A DNA stretch of 8,479 nt from positions 1 through 8,479 of the forward strand of contig JANYAJ010000517.1 in the NCBI GenBank assembly GCA_025361385.1. The letters run 5' to 3'. The notes beneath the pieces are model-generated. The model was given only the letters and a program-made list of their open reading frames with translations. It was not told where the DNA came from and did not search any database. Below are positions 1 to 5,606 of this stretch, piece by piece (position 1 is the first letter of the stretch; each line of letters opens with the position of its first letter). A program made the position numbers and the translations under genes. This stretch comes from Nitrospira sp. GTDB lineage: Bacteria > Nitrospirota > Nitrospiria > Nitrospirales > Nitrospiraceae.

Positions 1-2
1 GC

Positions 3-41
3 CAGGAATTTCTCGATACACTCAAGCATTGGGGACAGTGA
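3..41 (+). CDS. possible C-terminal tail of an upstream gene (partial)
   Basis: The frame starting at base 3 reads QEFLDTLKHWGQ and stops at TGA 39-41. Its composition resembles the amphipathic last helix of a globular enzyme, for example an alpha/beta hydrolase. Twelve residues cannot identify a family. Another frame, starting at base 2, is also open to a TAG at 68-70, so the choice of frame is uncertain. If real, the gene ends 39 bases before the next start codon and runs in the same direction. Confidence 0.25.
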   Translation, partial: QEFLDTLKHWGQ

Positions 42-80
42 TCGGATTTATGATCGCCGCTCGATGGTAGGGAGCACTCG

Positions 81-632
81 ATGGCGCAACGATATCGCGA
101 ACTCTCCGAAACGCATATCCAATTCATCGCCAAGCAGAAGATGTTTTTTGTCGGGACCGCCACGACAGATAGTCGCATCAATATCTCTCCCAAGGGCATG
201 GACTCCCTGCTAGTGCTGGGCAACAGGCGAATCGTCTGGCTCAACGTCACGGGGAGCGGCAATGAAACGTCGGCCCATGTTCAACAGCAGCCGCGCATGA
301 CAGTGATGTTCTGTGCCTTTGACGGTCCGCCTCTCATCCTGCGGCTCTATGGCACCGCGACAGTCGTTCACCCGCGCGATCCCGAGTGGCGCGAGCTCTG
401 TTCCTTGTTTCCTCCGCTCCCCCGCGCGCGGCAGATTTTCGATGTGACGATCGACCTCGTGCAAACGTCGTGCGGGATGGCGGTTCCCTATTTGTCGTAC
501 GCCGGCGACCGGGAGTTGCTGAACGAGTGGGCCGAAAAGAAAGGCGAGGACGGGTTGAGGCAGTACCGGGCGGAGAAGAACCACCTCAGTCTCGAGGGTA
601 TTCCCACGCGCATCGTGAGGAAAGAGGGCTGA
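81..632 (+). CDS. pyridoxamine 5'-phosphate oxidase-fold (FMN-binding split barrel) family protein
   Basis: 183-residue cytoplasmic protein with the split-barrel layout of the PNPOx-like family, whose members bind FMN or related cofactors and reduce small substrates. Seen in the sequence: an N-terminal helix, then the strand MFFVGTA (21-27), the segment NISPKGMD (34-41), TGSGNETSAHV (57-67), where the family contacts flavin phosphate, and RLYGTATVV (88-96). The C-terminal third is helical and charged (145-183). The start is supported by AGGGAG at 69-74, six bases before ATG 81. There is no signal peptide or membrane segment. The next reading frame begins inside its stop codon (TGATG, 630-634), so the two were probably translationally coupled. 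The true substrate cannot be told. It is not PdxH itself, because the PdxH C-terminal substrate-binding signature is absent. Confidence 0.85.
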   Translation: MAQRYRELSETHIQFIAKQKMFFVGTATTDSRINISPKGMDSLLVLGNRRIVWLNVTGSGNETSAHVQQQPRMTVMFCAFDGPPLILRLYGTATVVHPRDPEWRELCSLFPPLPRARQIFDVTIDLVQTSCGMAVPYLSYAGDRELLNEWAEKKGEDGLRQYRAEKNHLSLEGIPTRIVRKEG

Positions 633-869
633 TGATTATCGTCGTCGTTCTCACGGCGAGAAAGCGCGCGATCGAAGACGTTCGTGCTTTTGAAACTCGC
701 GTAGCCGTGATCATGAAGGGCTAAGAGGGAACCATCGAAAAGATCATGGTGATGACAGCCGATCCCGCCTCAGATCGGAGAAAGAAATTCACGTGGTCAC
801 GTCTTCCGGTCTGAGGCGTTCTTGTTCGATCAGAAGGGCAAGGGCCTTTCGATTCAGCACCTGAGTTGA
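632..869 (+). pseudogene. decayed DUF1330-like / dimeric alpha-beta-barrel small protein
   Basis: ATG 632 overlaps the last base of the preceding stop codon and gives 30 residues starting MIIVVVLTARKRAIEDVRAF before TAA at 722-724. In the same frame the code continues as EGTIEKIMVMTADPASDRRK. A shift of frame near 784 then gives EIHVVT, and another near 802 gives FRSEAFLFDQKGKG, ending at TGA 867-869. Joined, this reads like a roughly 80-100 residue dimeric alpha/beta-barrel protein: a first strand, a helix with a conserved-looking Glu/Phe, ...KG(Y)EGTIEK..., then the (Y/E)IH-V--F-SE-AF segment typical of DUF1330-like proteins. The internal stop is one substitution from a Tyr codon (TAC/TAT to TAA). 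Two indels plus a nonsense codon argue for a pseudogene rather than programmed recoding. Family assignment is from memory of the motif. Confidence 0.6.
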
Positions 870-876
870 GTTGTGG

Positions 877-1068
877 TCAGATAACTTTGCGCAAATGTGC
901 CTTCCGGCGAACCATCGTTTGCTGCTCGGCCTTCAGCCAGTACTCAAGATCGTGACCATTCTGATAGCCACCTTCACAATACAGTTGATAGGCAAGAGCC
1001 CGGATCTCATCTTCCATCGATTCAGGGGTAGTGGATGGCGCTCCCGTTATTTTTCGCTGTTTTGCCAT
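877..1068 (-). CDS. DUF2934 domain protein
   Basis: 63-residue protein of unknown function. Residues about 22-50 (IRALAYQLYCEGG, then NGHDLEYWLKAEQQ) match the DUF2934 pattern: an Ile/Ala helix, a Tyr-X-Gly-rich turn, then HD--WL-AE. DUF2934 proteins are small, soluble and often present in several copies in environmental bacteria; no biochemical role is established to my knowledge. A frame-consistent ATG exists seven codons upstream (1089). ATG 1068 is preferred because GAAGGAG sits five bases ahead of it and because MAKQRK is a usual basic N-terminus. The N-terminal 20 residues are polar and probably disordered. Its stop lies seven bases from the end of the DUF1330-like pseudogene on the other strand, so the two converge. 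Confidence 0.8.
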   Translation of the reverse strand: MAKQRKITGAPSTTPESMEDEIRALAYQLYCEGGYQNGHDLEYWLKAEQQTMVRRKAHLRKVI

Positions 1069-1115
1069 GATGACTCCTTCTTTCCGCATAAATAGAAATA
1101 AACTGTAGTATTCAA

Positions 1116-1143
1116 ACTATAGCACCTGCTTTTAGGGTCGCAA
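1116..1143 (-). promoter_or_regulatory. candidate sigma-70 promoter for the DUF2934 gene
   Basis: Read on the minus strand: TTGCGA (1143-1138), a 16-base spacer, then TATAGT (1121-1116). This matches the -35 consensus at 4 of 6 and the -10 consensus at 5 of 6. The predicted transcript would start near 1109 and carry a leader of about 40 bases with the GAAGGAG ribosome site. The short AT-rich patch stands out in a GC-rich context. Confidence 0.4.
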
Positions 1144-1270
1144 GTCGATGGGCTTGCAAGCGCTCGTGGGATCATTGCTGACCTTACGTGTCGGGGTTGA
1201 GCGGTTCTCCTCAAGCCGTTCTCGCTTCCGCCGCGCCTGCGGCCCTCCAGGCTGATGAGAATGCTCAGCC

Positions 1271-1822
1271 CTAACGCTTGTTACATCGCGGGTCAGCTGC
1301 CTGTAGTTCTGCGATCTTTGCATCGTCGAGCGGGACCGGCGCACAGCCATGTCCCTTTTCGCAGACGAAGTCGTATTTCACCGCTGGTTGATGACAGCTG
1401 AAGCATGTCACTCCTTGGAAGTTCACCACGTTGTCTCCCCGGGTTTTGATTTTGGTGCCCTGTGCCGAGAGGTCCAGGTCGAAAAACTCCCACCCGTTGG
1501 TCTCGGGAAATTTCTGGCGCTGGTGCTTGATCATCGCCTCGCCTGGCAGGAGCTGGAGGAACGTGCCGACCGGGTACTCCTTATCTGCCACGCTGTTCTT
1601 GAAAGTTCGCACGGCTTCCTTGAGCTTCTCGGGATCGGCATGCTTGATGTAGGTGTTTCTGACTTTGGTCCCATCCGTAATGCAGCTGAATGAGCTCTCG
1701 GACACCGTGACGGTTTCGGCATAGAGGCTGGATGCCATGGCGAGTCCCAATGCGGAAGCTACGACGACCCTCATGCAGACGAGACCAGACTTCCGCGATA
1801 CGGATGTGATGAGAGGGCGCAT
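1271..1822 (-). CDS. exported monohaem c-type cytochrome, P460-like architecture
   Basis: 183 residues. GGGAG lies seven bases before ATG 1822, which decides this start; an internal Met at residue 17 lacks a ribosome site. Residues about 17-35 form a signal peptide (MRVVVASALGLAMASSLYA, then ETV), so the mature protein is periplasmic, about 148 residues. One haem-c site, CFSCH, lies at 140-144, late in the chain. It is preceded by YPVGTFLQLLPGEAMIKH and WEFFDLDLS and followed by YDFVC, GHGCAP and DPRC. A late CXXCH after a beta-rich domain is the arrangement of cytochrome P460 proteins, which oxidise hydroxylamine or detoxify nitrogen species. I could not identify the P460 haem-crosslinking Lys, so catalysis is unproven. 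Three cysteines after the haem site (154, 160, 180) and Cys47 could form disulfides. I recall similar uncharacterised proteins with the same HGC...DPRC tail. Cytochrome: sure. P460 relation: tentative. Confidence 0.8.
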   Translation of the reverse strand: MRPLITSVSRKSGLVCMRVVVASALGLAMASSLYAETVTVSESSFSCITDGTKVRNTYIKHADPEKLKEAVRTFKNSVADKEYPVGTFLQLLPGEAMIKHQRQKFPETNGWEFFDLDLSAQGTKIKTRGDNVVNFQGVTCFSCHQPAVKYDFVCEKGHGCAPVPLDDAKIAELQAADPRCNKR

Positions 1823-1888
1823 GCGAGTACTCCCTTCTACTTGAGGTGAACGGCGTGGCAGGCTGAGCTTGCTCCGGTGTCTTGCCAT

Positions 1889-1917
1889 ATTGTAATCGTG
1901 AAAGGGGCAGGATTCAT
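1889..1917 (-). promoter_or_regulatory. candidate promoter for the cytochrome gene
   Basis: On the minus strand TACAAT (1894-1889, 5 of 6 to the -10 consensus) lies 17 bases after ATGAAT (1917-1912, 3 of 6). A start near 1882 would give a leader of about 60 bases before ATG 1822. The weak -35 suggests dependence on an activator, or a chance match. Confidence 0.3.
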
Positions 1918-1951
1918 CTGCTCCTTTACCGGCAAGGCCACTCTCCCATAG

Positions 1952-1980
1952 TTGACTCTGTTTTCTTCCCAACGTAGCCT
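1952..1980 (+). promoter_or_regulatory. candidate promoter for the Na+/H+ antiporter gene
   Basis: TTGACT (1952-1957, 5 of 6 to the -35 consensus) is followed after exactly 17 bases by TAGCCT (1975-1980), which keeps the key TA...T of a -10 box but matches only 3 of 6. It sits back-to-back with the candidate cytochrome promoter and would start transcription about 45 bases ahead of ATG 2033. Confidence 0.35.
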
Positions 1981-2032
1981 AGCTCAATTTTTCCGTTCTC
2001 AACTGGTTGTGCATGATGAGGAAGGGGGAAGG

Positions 2033-3643
2033 ATGGAGGGACTGCATCAGCTCGAGACCGTCATCCTGCTGCTCGCAGTGGTGTTGGCGCTGACGACGGT
2101 CGCTCAGAAGATCTTCATTCCCTATCCCATTCTTCTTGTGATCGGCGGATTGGTCCTTGGTATGGTTCCAAGGCTCCCGGCAGTCACGCTCAGTCCGGAT
2201 CTTGTCTTTCTGGTCTTCCTGCCGCCTATCCTCTGGTCCGCCGCCTATTTCACGTCGTGGCGTGAATTTCGCGACAATCTCAGGCCGATTTCATTGCTGG
2301 CGGTCGGGCTCGTGCTGGCGACGACGGCTGCGGTCGCGGCGGTTGCGCATGCGATGCTGCCGGGTATTGGATGGGCCGGAGCCATCGCGTTGGGCGCCAT
2401 TGTCTCTCCGCCGGATGCCGTGTCGGCGACGGCCATCGGACGGCGTCTGAAGATTCCTCGTCGTATCGTCACGATCCTCGAAGGAGAAAGTTTGGTGAAC
2501 GATGCCACGGCGCTTGTGCTGTACCGTGTCGCCGTCGGTGCAGCCGTGGGCGGGAGCTTTGCTCTGGGTGACGCGCTGCTGCAGTTCGTCTTTGCCGCCG
2601 TGGTGGGCGTGGCCCTTGGATTTGCCGTGGGCATGGCCGCACGCTGGGCGCTCTGTGCCACGGAGGACAGCTTTACTCAGATTGCGATCACATTGCTGGC
2701 GCCGTATATCGCGTGGGTGTTGGGCGAATTGACGCAGGCGTCCGCGGTGCTCGCTTGCGTCGCGGGAGGCCTGCATGTGCGGCAACATTTTAGCGCGGCC
2801 GTCGCACCGACCACGCGGTTGCAAGCTCGTGCGGTGTGGGATCTGCTGATCTTTATGCTGAACGGCTTCATTTTCATCCTCATCGGTCTGCAGCTTGGTG
2901 GGTTGCTCGAGGCTGTGCCGCCCGGTCAGTTCAAGCTGCTGCTGCTGATGGTCGGTGCGCTGGTGAGCGTCACGGCCATTGTCGTCCGTTTGGGATGGGT
3001 GCCTTTGGCGGCGATCCTTCCCCGGCTGCTGAGCCCTTCGTTACGGGTGCGCGACCCCATGCCGCCGTGGCCCCCTCTCTTTCTGATCGGCTGGACGGGG
3101 ATGCGAGGGATCGTCACGTTGGCGGCCGCGTTGGCGTTACCGGTCACGACTGCTTCCGGGCAGCCGTTTCCCTTTCGAGCCGAGATTATTTTGATCAGCT
3201 TTTCGGTGATCCTGGCCACACTGGTGCTGCAGGGGCTCTCGCTGACCCCGTTGATTCGGGTATTGAGACTCGAAGAGGATCGCGGGCAGGAGCAGGAAGA
3301 ACGGCAGGCACGCGAGCATGCGGCCACGGCTGCGATACGACGGTTGGACGGATTGGCGGGGGAGGAGTGGTTGACGCCGGACCACGTCGATCGGCTGCGT
3401 GTCCATTACGGCCGGCAACTGGAACGCTTCGCGAGTTCCGGTACCGTGGACCCGGACTGTTCTTTGGAGGCAGGCGACACCTTTCGACGGTTGCGGCATG
3501 AAACCTTATCGGCGGAGCGCCTGGCCCTGATCGATCTGCGCAATGACGGAACGATCAGTGACGAACTGCTGCATCGCTTGGAGCACGAGCTCGATGTCGA
3601 AGCGTTGCGTCTCGGGATCGGAGAACGCCGAGTCGCGAGATGA
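2033..3643 (+). CDS. Na+/H+ antiporter, bacterial CPA1 family (YjcE-like)
   Basis: 536-residue inner-membrane exchanger that swaps cytoplasmic Na+ (or K+) for H+, giving pH and salt tolerance. About twelve hydrophobic segments fill residues 8-410. Diagnostic motifs: the SPPDAVSA stretch (125-132) with D128, GESLVNDATALV (151-162) with the ion-binding N156-D157 pair, and GWTGMRGIVTLAAALALP (353-370) with the conserved Arg358. The cytoplasmic tail (about 411-536) is charged and helical and contains LIDLRNDGTISDELLHRLEH, usual for bacterial CPA1 proteins. Length agrees with the family (about 530-550). ATG 2033 is chosen over an in-frame ATG at 1952: a purine-rich GAGGAAGGGGGAAGG abuts it, MEGLHQLETVILLL begins directly before the first membrane helix, and 1952 lies inside the predicted -35 box. 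It stands alone and converges with the SDR gene. Ion preference cannot be told from sequence. Confidence 0.93.
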   Translation: MEGLHQLETVILLLAVVLALTTVAQKIFIPYPILLVIGGLVLGMVPRLPAVTLSPDLVFLVFLPPILWSAAYFTSWREFRDNLRPISLLAVGLVLATTAAVAAVAHAMLPGIGWAGAIALGAIVSPPDAVSATAIGRRLKIPRRIVTILEGESLVNDATALVLYRVAVGAAVGGSFALGDALLQFVFAAVVGVALGFAVGMAARWALCATEDSFTQIAITLLAPYIAWVLGELTQASAVLACVAGGLHVRQHFSAAVAPTTRLQARAVWDLLIFMLNGFIFILIGLQLGGLLEAVPPGQFKLLLLMVGALVSVTAIVVRLGWVPLAAILPRLLSPSLRVRDPMPPWPPLFLIGWTGMRGIVTLAAALALPVTTASGQPFPFRAEIILISFSVILATLVLQGLSLTPLIRVLRLEEDRGQEQEERQAREHAATAAIRRLDGLAGEEWLTPDHVDRLRVHYGRQLERFASSGTVDPDCSLEAGDTFRRLRHETLSAERLALIDLRNDGTISDELLHRLEHELDVEALRLGIGERRVAR

Positions 3644-3715
3644 CGGTGCGTGGAGGAAAGCTGTCAGGACTCTTTCGCCTTGCTCGCGGCGGCGACCGCT
3701 GCTCCTCACTCGGAC

Positions 3716-4324
3716 TTATTGGGAGGTGAGCGTGCGGGGATCGATGGTTAGTCCCGTCGCGGTGCCTTCTATGCTCGCGAGATAGGCTTGTGCAACGGCG
3801 GCGGCAGGCAAGCCGGGTGACGGGTCCATCTTCCGTGCGATCAAGGTTTCGGTGACCCAGGGCGGGCTCACGACATTGATGCGAATGCCGCGCGGGAGTT
3901 CCAAGGCTGCGGCACGCACGAAGCCTTCGAGCCCCGCGTTCACCATGCTGATGGAGGCGCTGCCCTTCATGGGTTCGCGGCTGAGCACGCCGCTGGTGAG
4001 GGTGAAGGAGCCACGTTCGTTGACGAACTGTCGGCCGATCCGCACGAGATTGACCTGTCCCATGAGTTTGTTGGAGAGCCCGACCTGATAGTCTGCATCC
4101 TGCAGCGCGTCTAAGCTTCCAAATTTTGCCAGGCCTGCTGCGCTCACGAGCGCATCGAAGGCGCCGACGGCGCGAAACAGTTCATTGATGGAGTCCGGTG
4201 ACGCGAGGTTCACGCGCCATGCTCCGCTCTTGTGCCCCACTGTCACCACGTCGTAATGCGCCGACAGGGCCGCAACCACTGCGGACCCGATCGTTCCTGT
4301 TCCGCCTACCACGATGACTCGCAT
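3716..4324 (-). CDS. SDR-fold protein lacking the YxxxK active site (Lin1944-like)
   Basis: 202-residue Rossmann-fold protein. The nucleotide-binding loop GGTGTIG (7-13) follows the first strand MRVIVV, and SAAG (61-64) stands in place of NNAG. TLTSGVLSREP (108-118) carries the usual Ser region, and RINVVSPPWVTET (148-160) is the usual strand and loop after the active site. The active-site helix reads SISMVNAGLEGF (124-135): Ile125 stands where the catalytic Tyr should be and Asn129 replaces the Lys. This matches the described Lin1944-like subgroup of classical SDRs, which keep the glycine motif but lack the catalytic residues and have no known function. Length is short for an SDR (about 250). 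AGGAG lies eight bases before ATG 4324. Cofactor binding is likely. Ordinary alcohol/ketone oxidoreduction is doubtful; a sensor, scaffold or unusual chemistry is possible. Confidence 0.85.
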   Translation of the reverse strand: MRVIVVGGTGTIGSAVVAALSAHYDVVTVGHKSGAWRVNLASPDSINELFRAVGAFDALVSAAGLAKFGSLDALQDADYQVGLSNKLMGQVNLVRIGRQFVNERGSFTLTSGVLSREPMKGSASISMVNAGLEGFVRAAALELPRGIRINVVSPPWVTETLIARKMDPSPGLPAAAVAQAYLASIEGTATGLTIDPRTLTSQ

Positions 4325-4354
4325 GGGTCGTTCTCCTGGATCTGAAGCGCGTAT

Positions 4355-4371
4355 CTGTTTCCTGTGTGAAA
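4355..4371 (-). other. 17-base identity to the E. coli lacZ mRNA leader
   Basis: On the minus strand TTTCACACAGGAAACAG is identical to the segment of the lacZ leader that carries its Shine-Dalgarno. It lies 31 bases upstream of the SDR start, which has its own separate AGGAG. Flanking bases on both sides do not match lac, so it is more likely a coincidence than vector DNA. Confidence 0.3.
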
Positions 4372-4424
4372 CCTTCTTCAGAGTAGGCGATGGTTCCGCC
4401 GGGAAGCAAGAGAGTCGATTGGAC

Positions 4425-4437
4425 TTGCCCTGGGCAA
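4425..4437. promoter_or_regulatory. perfect dyad between divergent SDR and UspA genes, possible operator
   Basis: TTGCCC-T-GGGCAA is a perfect 6-bp dyad with a single central base. It lies about 100 bases from the SDR start and 80 bases from the UspA start, where a shared operator could sit. Nothing else supports regulator binding. Confidence 0.25.
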
Positions 4438-4504
4438 CCCTCTGGAATTGGCTGATTCATGGGGGCTAAGATAGAGACAACTGCACCGTTTGCCCCGTCC
4501 TGCC

Positions 4505-4511
4505 AAGGAGG
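4505..4511 (+). promoter_or_regulatory. ribosome binding site that fixes the UspA start
   Basis: AAGGAGG, a near-perfect anti-16S match, lies five bases before ATG 4517. It excludes the upstream in-frame GTG/ATG-type start near 4490, which would place the ribosome site inside the coding region. Confidence 0.8.
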
Positions 4512-4516
4512 CCGCT

Positions 4517-5002
4517 ATGCGAATTCTTCTGGCCCTTGACGAGTCCGAGAACTCCCATCGCGTGGCCCAGTATGTTGGATCTCTCCTGGGCCAAACCCCT
4601 GATGTCGGCGTCACGCTCTTTCACGTGCTCAAGCCTATGCCCCGGGAGTTACTGGAGCATGGCGGATCGGAGGATCCTGCCGCCGAGGCGCAGCTGAGCG
4701 TGCAGTTGCACGATGAACAGGAAGCCTGGATCCGGAAGGAGCGGGAGTCCGAATGTCATGTCCTGAGGAAGGCCTGCGAGACACTGACACAGGCCGGATT
4801 CGACAGGAGCCGCGTGGCGTTGAGGTATGGCCATGAGGACGATATCGCCAGAAATATTCTCGAAGAGGCCCGAAGCGGACATCACGATACCATCGTTGTG
4901 GGGCGGCATGGGACGTCCCGGATCAAACGAATCTTCGGCGGCGGCGTGACTGAGCAATTGCTGCGCGACGCAAAGGGTTTTGCGATCTGGGTGGTGGAGT
5001 GA
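4517..5002 (+). CDS. universal stress protein, UspA family
   Basis: 161-residue single-domain cytoplasmic protein. MRILLALDESENS (1-13) is the first strand with the conserved Asp8, followed by the helix HRVAQYVGSLLG. VTLFHVLKP (32-40) is the second strand. The DTIVVGRHG segment (124-132) and FGGGVTEQLL (140-149) form the nucleotide loop of ATP-binding Usps. The usual pattern is G-x2-G-x9-G-(S/T). Here both glycines of the first pair and the third glycine are present, but the Ser/Thr that contacts phosphate is Gly143. ATP may be held differently or more weakly. An extra charged helical insert (about residues 45-82) makes it longer than E. coli UspA (about 144). Usps are dimers that aid survival in starvation and stress. 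The gene is monocistronic and divergent from the SDR gene; no strong sigma-70 promoter is visible, though TAAGAT at 4467-4472 could be a -10 box. Confidence 0.92.
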   Translation: MRILLALDESENSHRVAQYVGSLLGQTPDVGVTLFHVLKPMPRELLEHGGSEDPAAEAQLSVQLHDEQEAWIRKERESECHVLRKACETLTQAGFDRSRVALRYGHEDDIARNILEEARSGHHDTIVVGRHGTSRIKRIFGGGVTEQLLRDAKGFAIWVVE

Positions 5003-5245
5003 ACGCCAGCATGACAGGCTGACAAAAGAAACACAGTTCCATGGCCACATGGGTTGTTCCGCCACAATGAGCGGTCCTTGCGCGGTGCGATAACAGGCGG
5101 CTTCGTCGCCATCGAGAAAGACATTTCGTCACTGAATTGAGATCCCACCCCGTGTAGCTAGGCTATCAATCTTCTATTTCGTCGTTCAAAAACCAGCGTT
5201 CCATGTCGGCGTCGCTTTTGCGGGAGATCGCGCGCCTATTCGTGC

Positions 5246-5260
5246 AGTGAGCAATATTGA
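5246..5260 (+). promoter_or_regulatory. copy 1 of a shared 15-base upstream motif
   Basis: AGTGAGCAATATTGA lies 130 bases before ATG 5391 and reads toward it. An exact copy occurs on the minus strand at 7331-7317 ahead of the LEA-like gene, in the same orientation relative to its gene. Copy 1 is followed after 24 bases by CATAAT and copy 2 after 25 bases by CATACT, which could be -10 boxes. The core CAATATTG is itself palindromic. Confidence 0.45.
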
Positions 5261-5331
5261 GCAGGCAGAAGGGCCATCCTTGCTCATAATGATCGTCGTG
5301 TGGCCTATGCGCCATCGAATGCCGTCGTGGT

Positions 5332-5343
5332 GCAGAGCTCTGC
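5332..5343. promoter_or_regulatory. perfect 12-bp palindrome, possible operator
   Basis: GCAGAGCTCTGC is self-complementary and lies 47 bases before ATG 5391, downstream of the possible -10 box at 5285. A repressor site or a small leader hairpin is possible. Only symmetry and position support it. Confidence 0.3.
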
Positions 5344-5390
5344 CGAGCAATGATACCTGCGGCGGCCTAGCGACGAAGGGAGGAGCCATT

Positions 5391-5600
5391 ATGAAACATG
5401 GAATGATTGCGTTGATGGTATTGTCGATGTGTGTGCTCCAGGGCTCTCTTGCCGACGCCATGGAGACGAACCGGTCTTCCTCTCTTGCCTCAGGCCCGAC
5501 AGATCCTCTGCCGCCCAAGCCGGTACCGGCTCCACCGTCGCCGGGGCCACCTGAGCCGAAGCAGCCCAACCAGCCTAACCAGACTCTGTCACATATCTGA
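5391..5600 (+). CDS. small exported proline-rich protein, unknown function
   Basis: 69 residues. A signal peptide is clear: MKHG, then the hydrophobic stretch MIALMVLSMCVLQGSLA with likely cleavage near residue 22-23 (LADA/METN). The mature part of about 45 residues is low-complexity: PTDPLPPKPVPAPPSPGPPEP (about 37-57) and then KQPNQPNQ. Such Pro-rich tails are extended and often span or contact the peptidoglycan or bind partner proteins. There is no lipobox: the single Cys (Cys14) is inside the hydrophobic core. AAGGGAGGAG ends six bases before ATG 5391. The frame stays open upstream to an in-frame GTG at 5247, but this segment looks non-coding and lacks a ribosome site. The next gene starts seven bases after its stop and uses a ribosome site overlapping the stop, so the two form one transcription unit. 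I recognise no family. Confidence 0.75.
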   Translation: MKHGMIALMVLSMCVLQGSLADAMETNRSSSLASGPTDPLPPKPVPAPPSPGPPEPKQPNQPNQTLSHI

Positions 5601-5606
5601 GGGAAG

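Larger units (their letters stand above)
5003..5390. other. 388-bp intergenic region before the small exported protein pair
   Basis: No recognisable gene or RNA. Open frames here have no ribosome site and no family resemblance. Contents: a short dyad CCATG-gcca-CATGG (5040-5053), the 15-base motif AGTGAGCAATATTGA (5246-5260) shared with another promoter region, a possible -10 box CATAAT (5285-5290), and a perfect 12-bp palindrome GCAGAGCTCTGC (5332-5343). The region probably combines the 3' end of the UspA transcript with a long regulatory leader for the genes that follow. Confidence 0.5.

Noticed and set aside
49..54. TATGAT as a -10 box for the flavin-fold gene
   Set aside because: The nearest -35-like sequence (TTGGGG, 29-34) is only 14 bases away, which is too short a spacer.
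632..869. Programmed frameshifting or stop readthrough in place of gene decay
   Set aside because: Two separate frame changes plus a TAA lie in a short gene, without a classic slippery heptamer and pseudoknot. Decay is simpler.
1108..1118. 11-base match ATTCAAACTAT also found on the minus strand near 7240-7250
   Set aside because: Dozens of 11-base matches are expected by chance in a window this size, and its orientation relative to the genes differs.
1249..1269. Small hairpin (GGCTGA/TCAGCC) after the cytochrome stop as a terminator
   Set aside because: Only six pairs with a nine-base loop and no T-run; too weak to call.
2245..2824. Long open frames on the minus strand inside the antiporter gene
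   Set aside because: They are Arg/Ala/Pro-rich shadows of a GC-rich coding sequence, with no ribosome site or family resemblance. The plus-strand protein has full CPA1 motifs.
2836..3501. A 221-codon plus-strand frame overlapping the antiporter
   Set aside because: Composition is Gly/Ala/Arg-rich and unlike a folded protein. It lies wholly within the clearly identified antiporter in another frame.
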